64,000 bases of DNA from JALZKA01 sp963753385 (lineage in GTDB: Bacteria > Actinomycetota > Thermoleophilia > Solirubrobacterales > 70-9): NCBI GenBank assembly GCA_963753385.1, contig CAVWCC010000008.1, forward strand, positions 124,001 through 188,000. The letters run 5' to 3'. The position numbers were made by a program, and so were the translations under genes. Of this stretch, positions 9,343-17,156 are shown piece by piece (within the stretch, counting starts at the first letter, position 1; every line of letters starts with the position of its first letter). The notes under the pieces are model-generated. The model was given only the letters and a program-made list of their open reading frames with translations. It was not told where the DNA came from and did not search any database.

Positions 9343-9837
9343 ATGGACTTCTCGCGCCTGGACCGGAACCGGACGCTGCTGGGCGCTGCTGCCTCGATCC
9401 TGCTGATCGCGAGCATCCTGTTCTTCCCCTGGTTCACGCTCGACGACTCTGCGCAGCGAGCAGCGCAGAACGCTTGGCTCTGCGGCGAGGGCGACACCTC
9501 GTGCACCGGCTTCGAGACGTTCCCGATCCTCCGCTGGCTGCTGCTCCTTGCCGCGCTGGCTCCCGCGATCCTCGGCTACATCCTGGCGCGCGGCCACAGG
9601 CTCTCGTACCCGCCCGGCGAGATGACGATGATCGCCGGCGCCTCCGCGTTCGTCCTGATCTTCTACAACGGCATCCTCGACCGGCCATCGCCCGATGAGG
9701 GCCTCGAGTTCGACATCGGGCTCGCGTGGGGCTACTGGGTCGCACTGATCTCCTCGTTCCTGATCGCTCTCACGGGCTACCTCCGCTCGCAGGCCTCCGG
9801 CGGCAAGCAACAGCGAAAAGCCCCGGGCACGGTCTGA
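9343..9837 (+). CDS. Small four-helix membrane protein
   Basis: A 164-residue protein with four predicted transmembrane segments (around LLGAAASILLIASILFF, LLLLAALAPAILGYILA, MIAGASAFVLIFY and YWVALISSFLIALTGYL). Between the first two is a short outside loop with two cysteines (WLCGEGDTSC) that could form a disulphide. The C-terminal tail is basic. No enzymatic motif; function unknown. A hairpin with a short T-run follows. Confidence 0.75.
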   Translation: MDFSRLDRNRTLLGAAASILLIASILFFPWFTLDDSAQRAAQNAWLCGEGDTSCTGFETFPILRWLLLLAALAPAILGYILARGHRLSYPPGEMTMIAGASAFVLIFYNGILDRPSPDEGLEFDIGLAWGYWVALISSFLIALTGYLRSQASGGKQQRKAPGTV

Positions 9838-9842
9838 CCAGG

Positions 9843-9882
9843 CCGCCGAGATCCTCACTTCGCGTCCGGTCTCGGCGGGTTT
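9843..9882 (+). terminator. Terminator-like hairpin
   Basis: Nine-bp stem CCGCCGAGA / TCTCGGCGG separated by an 18-base loop and followed by GTTTCTC, directly after the membrane protein stop and before the fructose-bisphosphatase gene. Confidence 0.55.
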
Positions 9883-9902
9883 CTCATAGCCTCCCGCCCG
9901 CG

Positions 9903-10919
9903 ATGGGTGTCATCTCCCACGACGTCCGCGATTCGAGCCACCCGGATCGCAACCTCGCCCTGGAGCTCGTCCGCGTGACCGAAGCCGCGGCGCTGGCCGC
10001 GGCGCGCTGGGTCGGGCGCGGCGACAAGGAGGGCGCCGACCAGGCGGCCGTCGATGCGATGCGGCTGATGCTCGAGACCGTGCCGATGGACGGCATCGTC
10101 GTGATCGGCGAGGGGGAGAAGGACGAGGCGCCGATGCTCTACAACGGCGAGCGGATCGGCGATGGCAGCCCGCCCGAGGTGGACATCGCCGTCGACCCGC
10201 TCGAGGGGACGCGGCTGACCGCCCGGGGGATGCCGTCGGCGCTGGCGGTGATCGCCCTGTCCGAGCGCGGCACGATGTTCGACCCGGGGCCATGCGTCTA
10301 CATGGAGAAGCTGGCGGGCGGCCCCGAGATCGCCGACCTGCTCACCCTCGACGAGCCGCTCGGCACGGTCGTCGAGCGGGTCGCCGAGCGGAAGGGCGCC
10401 GGCGGCGGCGCCGTGACGGTCATCATGCTCGACCGCCCGCGGCATGAGGAGGCGATGGCCGAGGTCCGCGAGGCGGGCGGGCGGATCCGCCTGATCACCG
10501 ACGGCGACGTCTCGGCCGCGCTGTTCGCCGCTAGCCATCAGGGTGGGGTGGACCTGCTCTGGGGGATCGGCGGGACCCCCGAGGGCGTGATCTCCGCAGC
10601 CGCGATCAAGTGCCTCGGCGGCCAGTTGCTCGGTCGGCTCTGGCCCCGCGACGACGCCGAGCGTCAGGCGGCGATCGACGCCGGGTACGACCTCGACGAG
10701 GTGCTCGACGTCGACCGGCTCGTATCCGGCAACGACGTGTTCTTCGCCGCCACCGGGGTCACCGACGGTGAGCTGCTCCAGGGAGTGCGCTACCCGGCGA
10801 GCGGCCAGGCGTCAACTGAATCCCTGGTCACCCGCTCGCGCTCGAGCACGGTGCGGACCGTGCAGGCCCGCCACGACCAGGCGAAGCTGCGCGAGATCAC
10901 CGGCGGCCGCTACGGCTGA
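9903..10919 (+). CDS. glpX: Class II fructose-1,6-bisphosphatase
   Basis: Dephosphorylates fructose-1,6-bisphosphate in gluconeogenesis. The 338-residue protein shows LVRVTEAAALAAARWVGRGD, the metal-site GEGEKDEAPMLYNGE, VDPLEGTRLTARGMPSA, and HQGGVDLLWGIGGTPEGV, all GlpX signatures. ATG 9903 is chosen because homology starts there (NLALELVRV). Its last ten bases overlap the convergent sugar-dehydrogenase gene. In actinobacteria GlpX is usually the main fructose-bisphosphatase. Confidence 0.95.
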   Translation: MGVISHDVRDSSHPDRNLALELVRVTEAAALAAARWVGRGDKEGADQAAVDAMRLMLETVPMDGIVVIGEGEKDEAPMLYNGERIGDGSPPEVDIAVDPLEGTRLTARGMPSALAVIALSERGTMFDPGPCVYMEKLAGGPEIADLLTLDEPLGTVVERVAERKGAGGGAVTVIMLDRPRHEEAMAEVREAGGRIRLITDGDVSAALFAASHQGGVDLLWGIGGTPEGVISAAAIKCLGGQLLGRLWPRDDAERQAAIDAGYDLDEVLDVDRLVSGNDVFFAATGVTDGELLQGVRYPASGQASTESLVTRSRSSTVRTVQARHDQAKLREITGGRYG

Positions 10920-12025
10920 GCCTCGGTGATCCTGTAGACGGGTCCTTCGAGCGAGACGACGTAGATCCGGCGGTCGGCGTCCTCGGCGAACGAGGCAACG
11001 CGGGGAACGCTGAGCCCGGTCGGCTCGCGGTCGCGCCGCGGGTGCCTCGTGCGCGCGGGGAACGCCATGATCTCGCCCTCGCAGAAGTCCGCGTAGAGGT
11101 ACTTGCCGCGAAGCGAGATCAGCTCGGGATCGCGGACCACGTAGCCGCCGGTGATCGCGCAGCGGGGATCGTCCTCCCGGCCTGACCGGGAGTAGGTGAG
11201 CACGGGGTCGATAGCGGTCGGAGACGGGCGCAGCTCGCTCTTCGTCGGCGCGGTCCCCTCGAGCGCCGGCCAGCCGAAGTCGGCGCCCTCCATCTCGCGG
11301 GCATCGACGTGGTCGACCTCCTCCTCCGTGAAGTCGCCGACGTCGCCGATCCAGAGGTCCCCGGTCTTGCGGTCGAACGAGTAGCGCCACGGGTTCCGCA
11401 GGCCGAGCGCGACCACCTCGGGCTCACCGGTCCGCGGGTCGAGCCGCAGCAGCTTCCCGAGGAGGCTGCGGGGATCCCGTGCACGGGCGGGGATCGGGAA
11501 GACCGGGCCGCCCTCCCCGGTTCCGAGGTAGAGATCGCCGTCGGGTCCGAACATGAGCAGCCCGCCCCAGTGGATCGGGTTGGGGTGTGGGATCAAGAGC
11601 AGTCGGCGCCGCGATTGCAGGTCGGCCTCGCCCGCATCCGGGTCCCAGTCGTAGCGCTCAACCACCAGGGCGTCCGCGGTCGAGTAGACGGCGAAGATGT
11701 GCGAGGCCCGTGACGCAAAGGCGATCGAGAAGAGACCGCCCTCGCCCTCCGTATCGACCTCGCCCGAAAGGTCGAGGACCGGCTCCGACCGGACCTCTCC
11801 GCCGGGCGCGAGCGCGCGGACGGCTCCGCCGCGCTCGGCGACGTAGAGGGTGCCGTCGCCGGCTGGCGGCTCGGCCAGGAAGATCGGCTCGCGAAACTCG
11901 CCGACCTTCTCGAGCGCGGGCTCTGGCGCCGCGGTGTGGGCGGGCGCCTCGTCGTCGTCGCCACCCCCGCAACCCGCGGCGAGAATGAGCGCGCTCGCCG
12001 CCGCGAGCGCGGTGGCGATCCTCAA
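10910..12025 (-). CDS. PQQ-type sorbosone/glucose dehydrogenase-like lipoprotein
   Basis: TTG 12025 overlaps the upstream stop (TTGA), which suggests translational coupling and decides the start. The N-terminus is a lipoprotein signal ending LILAAGC, so the protein is likely anchored outside the membrane. The rest is a six-bladed propeller with GLFSIAFAS, HWGGLLMFGPDGDLYLGTGEGG, RNPWRYSFDRKTGDLWIGDVG and the late GKYLYADFCEGE, matching the GSDH/HHIP-like family. It may oxidise a sugar using PQQ, but cofactor use is not proven. Last gene of a three-gene operon. Confidence 0.85.
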   Translation of the reverse strand: MRIATALAAASALILAAGCGGGDDDEAPAHTAAPEPALEKVGEFREPIFLAEPPAGDGTLYVAERGGAVRALAPGGEVRSEPVLDLSGEVDTEGEGGLFSIAFASRASHIFAVYSTADALVVERYDWDPDAGEADLQSRRRLLLIPHPNPIHWGGLLMFGPDGDLYLGTGEGGPVFPIPARARDPRSLLGKLLRLDPRTGEPEVVALGLRNPWRYSFDRKTGDLWIGDVGDFTEEEVDHVDAREMEGADFGWPALEGTAPTKSELRPSPTAIDPVLTYSRSGREDDPRCAITGGYVVRDPELISLRGKYLYADFCEGEIMAFPARTRHPRRDREPTGLSVPRVASFAEDADRRIYVVSLEGPVYRITEAQP

Positions 12026-12966
12026 GGTCGGCTGCCCTCGGGCCCTGGCGGCTCCGACTCCCCGCTCCAGCCGGGGACGTCGAGGCTGCCCGTCTCGTGA
12101 AGCTCGTGCCGGAGCGCGTTGATCACCGCGCCCGCCAGGATCGCCAGCGAGATCAGGTAGAACCAGATCAGGGCGATCAGGATGAATCCGAGTGCGCCGC
12201 CGATCCGGTCGAGGTCCGAGATCGACGTCAGGTAAACGGGGAACACCGCGTTGCCCACCGCGGTCGTGACGGTTACGAACAGCGCGCCCGGCCACACGCC
12301 GTGCCAGGGGACGTGACCCTTGGGCACGACGTAGTAGATGAGGCTCAGGATCGCGAAGGTGATCGTGAGCGCCGCCGCGAGCACCGCGACGCTGCGAACG
12401 CCCTGGACCTGGTCGAGGCCGAACGGCAGGTCTTCGGCGCTCGACGTCGCGAGCCGCTCGGCGAGCGGGATGATCGCGCTGGCCGCGAGGAACAGCGTGA
12501 CCACCAGGAGCATCACCAGCGCGAACCGCTTCTGGGCCACCCAGCTGCGGCACTCGACGTGGTAAATCCGGCAGAAGGCGGTGTCCATGGCCCCCCAGAA
12601 CGAGGCACCGATCCAGATCGCGCCGACCGCGGCCGCGACGCCGATCGTCGTCGAGCTGTCCCGGATGCGCTCGACCGCAGACTCGACCGCGCCGCTCTCG
12701 ACCGCCGGGAAGATCCCCTGGAGGTCGTTGATCACGGTGTCCTCGAGGTCGCCGGCGCCGACCACCTTGCCGAAGATGAAGAGGACGAGGAGGGCGAACG
12801 GGAACAGGGCGAGCGCGAGGTTGTAGGCGACCATCGCCGCCATCCCTGTGATGTTCTCGACGTAGGCGCGGTGCCAGAACGCCGAGAGCCAGCCCCTCGC
12901 CTGCCCCTTTCGGGTCCCGTTGGCGGCCGGGCGGTCGGCGGTCACGGGCGGGCTCGCCGCGTCCAT
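12022..12966 (-). CDS. YihY/BrkB family inner-membrane protein
   Basis: A 314-residue membrane protein with about six transmembrane helices. The N-terminal amphipathic WHRAYVENITGMAAMVAYNLALALFPF segment is typical of the YihY family (formerly, wrongly, 'RNase BN'). Family members are thought to be transporters or permeases; the substrate is unknown. It is separated by one base from the proline-rich gene upstream and overlaps the lipoprotein gene downstream. Confidence 0.88.
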   Translation of the reverse strand: MDAASPPVTADRPAANGTRKGQARGWLSAFWHRAYVENITGMAAMVAYNLALALFPFALLVLFIFGKVVGAGDLEDTVINDLQGIFPAVESGAVESAVERIRDSSTTIGVAAAVGAIWIGASFWGAMDTAFCRIYHVECRSWVAQKRFALVMLLVVTLFLAASAIIPLAERLATSSAEDLPFGLDQVQGVRSVAVLAAALTITFAILSLIYYVVPKGHVPWHGVWPGALFVTVTTAVGNAVFPVYLTSISDLDRIGGALGFILIALIWFYLISLAILAGAVINALRHELHETGSLDVPGWSGESEPPGPEGSRP

Positions 12967-12967
12967 G

Positions 12968-13351
12968 TCAGTCCCGGTCGACCGACTTCCGGGCTGCCTC
13001 GAGGGCGCGGCTGGCGAGGCGGACGCCCACGGTCGCCGCCTCCGCGGCGACGGCGATCCCAGCCCAGGCCAAGTCCTCGACGCTCGAGATCTGCGGGCTG
13101 CCGCCGGGATCGGCCGGCACGGGGGCCTCGCGCTCGGTGGCGGGAGGGGGCTCGGCCGGGGGAGGGGGCGGCGGTGGCGGCGGGGCGGCCTGGCGCTTCT
13201 CGGTCACCGCCGGCTTCGCCGAACCGTTGCTCGAGCGCCGGCGCGGGCTGCGGGTGCCGGGCCGGGTGCCGGGCAGGTTGCCGAAAACCCCCTCGGGGGG
13301 CGCGGACGGTTTGGACTCGGGGGGTTCCTCGGCCACGGTGTAATTCCACAC
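12968..13351 (-). CDS. Proline-rich hypothetical protein
   Basis: A 127-residue protein beginning with GTG 13351. Residues about 60-72 are an almost uninterrupted proline run, and the N-terminal half is rich in P, S, R and K and probably disordered. The C-terminal 40 residues (VEDLAWAGIAVAAEAATVG) form an amphipathic or weakly hydrophobic helix that might sit on the membrane. One base separates it from yihY, so the two are co-transcribed. An in-frame GTG 15 bases later is an alternative start. Function unknown. Confidence 0.6.
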   Translation of the reverse strand: MWNYTVAEEPPESKPSAPPEGVFGNLPGTRPGTRSPRRRSSNGSAKPAVTEKRQAAPPPPPPPPPAEPPPATEREAPVPADPGGSPQISSVEDLAWAGIAVAAEAATVGVRLASRALEAARKSVDRD

Positions 13352-13442
13352 CCTTCGGAGGATGCATGCGCCGCGGCCTCCGCCGGACTCCGCAGCATTC
13401 TGTGCAGATAGCGCGTTTCGCCCCGCTCAGACCGGGAATCCG

Positions 13443-13471
13443 TTGACTTCAGAATGTATAGCGACTACCCT
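13443..13471 (+). promoter_or_regulatory. Sigma-70-type promoter upstream of rpoD
   Basis: TTGACT at 13443-13448 and TACCCT at 13466-13471 with a 17-bp spacer. This is the best promoter in the 311-base gap between the divergent proline-rich gene and the sigma factor. It would give a leader of about 185 bases that includes the hairpin at 13525. Confidence 0.6.
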
Positions 13472-13524
13472 ACGAACGCACGTTTTGGACCCGCGAGCGC
13501 TAGAACGCACCCGGTAGGGGTTGA

Positions 13525-13553
13525 GCGGATCGACGCGATCGATCCGCCTTTTT
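13525..13553 (+). terminator. Intrinsic-terminator-like hairpin inside the rpoD leader
   Basis: Nine-bp stem GCGGATCGA / TCGATCCGC with loop CGCGA, followed by C and five Ts. It lies between the putative promoter and the rpoD start, so it could act as an attenuator. The rest of the gap (13554-13662) shows no further clear structure. Confidence 0.6.
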
Positions 13554-13662
13554 ACGTCGGCGACACCGGTCCTGACTCACTCACACAGACAGAGCGTCCG
13601 ATAACCAGAGACGCCAGTCCTAGACTCTTGAATCACACGAACAGGAAGTTGAGAGCGAGCGG

Positions 13663-14766
13663 ATGCTAGTCGGCGAACTCCAGGAGCTGGAAGAGGTCAA
13701 GAACCTGGTCACCAAGGGCCAGGCCGAGGGCGTGATCGCCTACGGCGACGTCGCGACGGCGCTACGCGAGGTCGATGTCGACGAGGGCGATATCGAGGAG
13801 CTCTACGGCTTCCTCGAGAGCCAGGGCGTCGAGCTGGTCGACGACGTCGACCCGGCCCAGAAGCCCGATCCGTCGGCGCAGCCCGCGGACGGCAAGCGCG
13901 GCAAGCGCCGCAAGTCCCCGGCCCTCGACCTGAAGCCGGACATGACCACGGACTCCCTGCAGCTGTTCCTCAAGGACATCGGCAAGGTCCGGCTCCTGAC
14001 CGCGCAGGAGGAGGTCGACCTCGCGAAGCGGATCGAGCGCGGCGACCTCGACGCGAAGCAGAAGATGGTCGAGTCGAACCTCCGTCTCGTCGTCTCGATC
14101 GCGAAGAACTACCGGAACCAGGGCCTGCCGTTCCTGGACCTGATCCAGGAGGGCACGCTCGGCCTCGTACGCGCCGCCGAGAAGTTCGATTACCGCAAGG
14201 GCTTCAAGTTCTCGACCTACGCCACGTGGTGGATCCGCCAGGCGATCGCTCGCGCGCTCGCCGACAAGGCGCGGACGATCCGCATCCCCGTGCACGTCGT
14301 CGAGAAGCTGAACAAGATCGGTCGCGCCGAGCGCAAGCTGGTCACCGAGCTGGGTCGCGAGCCCACGCCGGACGAGATCGCCGAGGTCACCGGCATCGAC
14401 CCCGAGGAGGTCGACCAGATCAAGCGCTCCGCCCAGGCCCCGGTTTCGCTCGAGAAGCCGGTTGGCGACGAGGAGGAGTCCGAGTTCGGCCAGTTCATCG
14501 CCGACGAGAAGGCCGAGTCGCCGTTCGACCGCGCCGCCGACCTCCTCACCAAGGAGGCGCTGCGCGAGGCGCTCGAGAACCTCTCCTACCGCGAGCGCCG
14601 CGTGCTCGAGCTGCGCTACGGCCTCGGCGGCGAGCACCCCCGGACGCTCGACGAGGTCGGTCGCACCTTCAACGTCACCCGCGAGCGCATCCGCCAGATC
14701 GAGAACCAGTCGCTCAAGAAGCTGCAGTCGCTGGCTGAGGCGCAGAAGCTCCGCGACGTCGCGTAA
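13663..14766 (+). CDS. rpoD: Principal RNA polymerase sigma factor (RpoD/SigA)
   Basis: A 367-residue group-1-like sigma-70. The N-terminus (residues 1-60) resembles region 1.1. Region 1.2 includes DSLQLFLKDIGKVRLLTAQEEVDL. Region 2 has NLRLVVSIAKNYRNQGLPFLDLIQEG and FSTYATWWIRQAI, the -10 recognition and melting residues. Region 3 has KLNKIGRAERKL, and region 4 ends RTFNVTRERIRQIENQSLKKL. It directs housekeeping transcription. Start ATG 13663 follows a weak GGAAG-like site. The hairpin with a U-run in the leader may control its level. Confidence 0.95.
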   Translation: MLVGELQELEEVKNLVTKGQAEGVIAYGDVATALREVDVDEGDIEELYGFLESQGVELVDDVDPAQKPDPSAQPADGKRGKRRKSPALDLKPDMTTDSLQLFLKDIGKVRLLTAQEEVDLAKRIERGDLDAKQKMVESNLRLVVSIAKNYRNQGLPFLDLIQEGTLGLVRAAEKFDYRKGFKFSTYATWWIRQAIARALADKARTIRIPVHVVEKLNKIGRAERKLVTELGREPTPDEIAEVTGIDPEEVDQIKRSAQAPVSLEKPVGDEEESEFGQFIADEKAESPFDRAADLLTKEALREALENLSYRERRVLELRYGLGGEHPRTLDEVGRTFNVTRERIRQIENQSLKKLQSLAEAQKLRDVA

Positions 14767-14774
14767 GCGACCGA

Positions 14775-15506
14775 GTGGGCGACACGGTCAGGTTCGAGCG
14801 GCGCTTTCAGGGCTTCGCCGACGGCGCGCTGGGCGGGTATGCGGCCGGCGTGGCCGCGCGGGGCATCGACGGTCCCGCCGAGGCGAACCTGCGCAGCCTG
14901 CCGCCGATGGACCGTGACCTCGAGCTGGCGAGCGGCGAGGACGGTGGTCTCGAGGTCCGCGACGGCGAGACGCTCGTGCTCGAGGTCCATCCGGGCGACT
15001 TCGAGCTCGAGATCCCGGAGACTCCCGGGCTCGACGAGGCCGAGGCGGCGAACCGCGACCCCGTCCATGACCACGGGCCGCACCTGTACCCGGCCTGCTT
15101 CACGTGCGGCCCGGATCGCGAGGCCGGCGACGGCTTGCGCCTGTTCATGGGGCAGGCTCCGGACCGTGATGGGATGCTCGTCGCGTTGTGGACCCCGCAC
15201 GAGCGCCTCGCGCAGGGTCCCGAGCTGCCCGCGGAGTTCGTCTGGGCCGCCCTCGACTGCCCGACGATCTGGGCGGCGTGGCTCGACGATGGCAAGGTCA
15301 CATGGCCGGCGGCGGGCAGGTTCACCGTGCTGGCGCGCCAGCGGGTCGAGCACATCGCGCGCGTCCCCACCGGCGAGCCCACGATCGTTACCGCATGGCC
15401 GATCACCCAGGACGGTCGCAAGCACACCACCGGCGCCGCGATTCACGCACCGGGAGGCGAGCTCCTCGCCCGCGCCGAGTCGCTCTTGGTCGACGTCGAG
15501 CGCTGA
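14775..15506 (+). CDS. Hotdog-fold thioesterase-like protein
   Basis: A 243-residue protein starting with GTG eight bases after rpoD. The motif YPACFTCGPDREAGDGLRLF (about residues 103-122) is the CFxCG...GL signature that introduces THEM4/PaaI-type hotdog thioesterase domains, and the C-terminal half has the alternating pattern expected of that fold. The N-terminal 100 residues could be a second, degenerate copy. Likely hydrolyses or binds acyl-CoA, but no catalytic residue could be fixed. Confidence 0.6.
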   Translation: MGDTVRFERRFQGFADGALGGYAAGVAARGIDGPAEANLRSLPPMDRDLELASGEDGGLEVRDGETLVLEVHPGDFELEIPETPGLDEAEAANRDPVHDHGPHLYPACFTCGPDREAGDGLRLFMGQAPDRDGMLVALWTPHERLAQGPELPAEFVWAALDCPTIWAAWLDDGKVTWPAAGRFTVLARQRVEHIARVPTGEPTIVTAWPITQDGRKHTTGAAIHAPGGELLARAESLLVDVER

Positions 15507-15547
15507 ACGGCTCAAGCGATTCACGCCTGCGCCCGATAGGCAGGGTG

Positions 15548-16693
15548 ATGGCTTTCGACGTCGACGCTGCGCTGCGCTATGTGGTCGAGCACGAGGGGTC
15601 GGACCTGCACCTCAAGGTCCCGGCGCCGCCGATGGCGCGCATCCACGGGGTCCTGCGCCCGATCGAGGGCGAGGCTTCGCTGACGCCCGAGGACACGGAG
15701 CTCGCCTTCGAGCAGATCTGCCGGGACCCGATCCTGCGCGAGGAGTTCGCCAAGGTGGGCGAGGCGGACTACTCCTACGACCTGCCCAACGTGTCGCGCT
15801 TCCGGGTCAACACCTTCCGCCAGCGCGGCCACATCTCGATCGTGTGCCGCGCGATCCCGTTCCAGGTCCGGACGATCGACGACTTGGGTCTGCCGCCCGT
15901 GATCTCGAAGCTCGCCCAGGAACAGCGCGGCATCATCCTGCTGACGGGGACAACGGGCTCGGGCAAGTCGACGACCCTCGCGGCGATGATCGACCAGATC
16001 AACTCGACCCGGCCGCAGCACATCGTCACGCTCGAGGACCCGATCGAGTACCTGCACCACGACAAGCTCTCGATCGTCAACCAGCGCGAGGTCGGCCAGG
16101 ACACCGAGAGCTTTGCCCGTGCGATGAAGCGGGTGCTCCGTCAGGACCCCGACGTGATCCTGATCGGCGAGATGCGCGACGAGGAGACCGTTCGCACCGC
16201 GCTTTCGGCGGCGGAGACCGGGCACCTCGTGCTCTCCACGCTCCACACCCTGGACGCGACCGAGACGATCAACCGGATCATCGACTTCTTCCCGCCGCAT
16301 CTCCAGCAGCAGGCGCGGGTCATGTTGGCGTCGACCCTTCGGGGCGTCGTGGGCCAGCGCCTGATGCCCCGCAAGGGCGCCGAGGGCCGCGTCGCGGTCT
16401 GCGAGGTGATGGTCGTGACCGGGCGGGTCCAGGACCTGATCCTCAACCCGAACGAGACCGGCCGGATCACCGAGGTCATCTCCGAGGGTGAGTACTACGG
16501 GATGCAGACCTTCGACCAGGCGCTGCTGAAGCACGTGATGGCGGGCACCGTCGACGAAGAAGACGCCATGGACGTCGCCTCGAGCCCGCACGACTTCAAG
16601 CTCATGCTGGACGCCGAGGGCCAGCGCGCGTCTGGGATCGAGCAGGTCATGGCGAACGGCGACCGCGACGTCGCCGAGGTAGTCAAGTCCTAG
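15548..16693 (+). CDS. pilT: PilT-like twitching motility/retraction ATPase
   Basis: A 381-residue hexameric ATPase of the secretion/type IV pilus superfamily. It has a PAS-like N-terminal domain (GSDLHLKVPAPPMARIHG), Walker A GTTGSGKST, the Asp box LEDPIEYLH, Walker B VILIGEMRDEET and the His box ETGHLVLSTLHT, then the PilT hallmark NRIIDFFPPHLQQQAR. In PilT it powers pilus retraction. No other pilus gene is in the window, so its partners lie elsewhere. Confidence 0.9.
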   Translation: MAFDVDAALRYVVEHEGSDLHLKVPAPPMARIHGVLRPIEGEASLTPEDTELAFEQICRDPILREEFAKVGEADYSYDLPNVSRFRVNTFRQRGHISIVCRAIPFQVRTIDDLGLPPVISKLAQEQRGIILLTGTTGSGKSTTLAAMIDQINSTRPQHIVTLEDPIEYLHHDKLSIVNQREVGQDTESFARAMKRVLRQDPDVILIGEMRDEETVRTALSAAETGHLVLSTLHTLDATETINRIIDFFPPHLQQQARVMLASTLRGVVGQRLMPRKGAEGRVAVCEVMVVTGRVQDLILNPNETGRITEVISEGEYYGMQTFDQALLKHVMAGTVDEEDAMDVASSPHDFKLMLDAEGQRASGIEQVMANGDRDVAEVVKS

Positions 16694-16725
16694 CCCCCCG
16701 AACAGGCCCTCCCAGGCGTCGATTT

Positions 16726-16759
16726 CCAAAGCTTCATTAGGTAAAGCTTTGGCTATACT
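16726..16759 (+). promoter_or_regulatory. HxlR-type operator overlapping promoter
   Basis: Inverted repeat CCAAAGCTT (16726-16734) / AAGCTTTGG (16744-16752), immediately followed by a -10-like TATACT (16754-16759), just ahead of the HxlR gene. It is likely the autoregulatory site. Confidence 0.65.
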
Positions 16760-16769
16760 CGCGAGAGGC

Positions 16770-17093
16770 ATGGACCGTTCCTGTCCCGTATGCCGTACCG
16801 CCGAGATCATCTCCGGCAAGTGGACGCTCCTCGTGATCCGCGACCTCGCCGAGGAGAACAAGCGCTTTTGCGAGCTTGAGCGCTCGCTCGAGGGGATCAG
16901 CCCGCGCACGCTCTCGCTGCGCCTCCGCTGCCTCGAGGAGAACGGGATCGTCGAGCGCCACACCTACCCCGAAGTCCCGCCGCGCGTCGAGTACGCGCTG
17001 ACGGACAAGGGCGAGGCTCTCGTACCGCTGATCGAGGACATGCGCTCCTACGGTCGCAACTGGCTGGACGAGCCGGCCCCCGTCGCAGCCTAA
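16770..17093 (+). CDS. HxlR family winged-helix regulator
   Basis: ATG 16770 gives MDRSCPVCRTAEIISGKWTLLVIRDLAE, a typical HxlR start with two cysteines (CPVC) and the GKWTLLVIRDL helix, then ISPRTLSLRLRCLEENGIVER (recognition helix) and PPRVEYALTDKG (wing). About 107 residues. The N-terminal cysteines suggest thiol or electrophile sensing as in HypR/QorR relatives (inference). It is preceded by a perfect 9-bp inverted repeat. The target besides itself is not evident. Confidence 0.88.
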   Translation: MDRSCPVCRTAEIISGKWTLLVIRDLAEENKRFCELERSLEGISPRTLSLRLRCLEENGIVERHTYPEVPPRVEYALTDKGEALVPLIEDMRSYGRNWLDEPAPVAA

Positions 17094-17156
17094 GCCAGAG
17101 GCTGCAAGCGGTCTTGCACCGCAGGAACGCCGGGGGGCGGCAAGAAACTGCCTCCC

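Noticed and set aside
13454..13669. 71-codon open frame overlapping the rpoD leader
   Set aside because: It starts within the promoter, has no ribosome site, runs through the terminator-like hairpin and has no protein-like composition.
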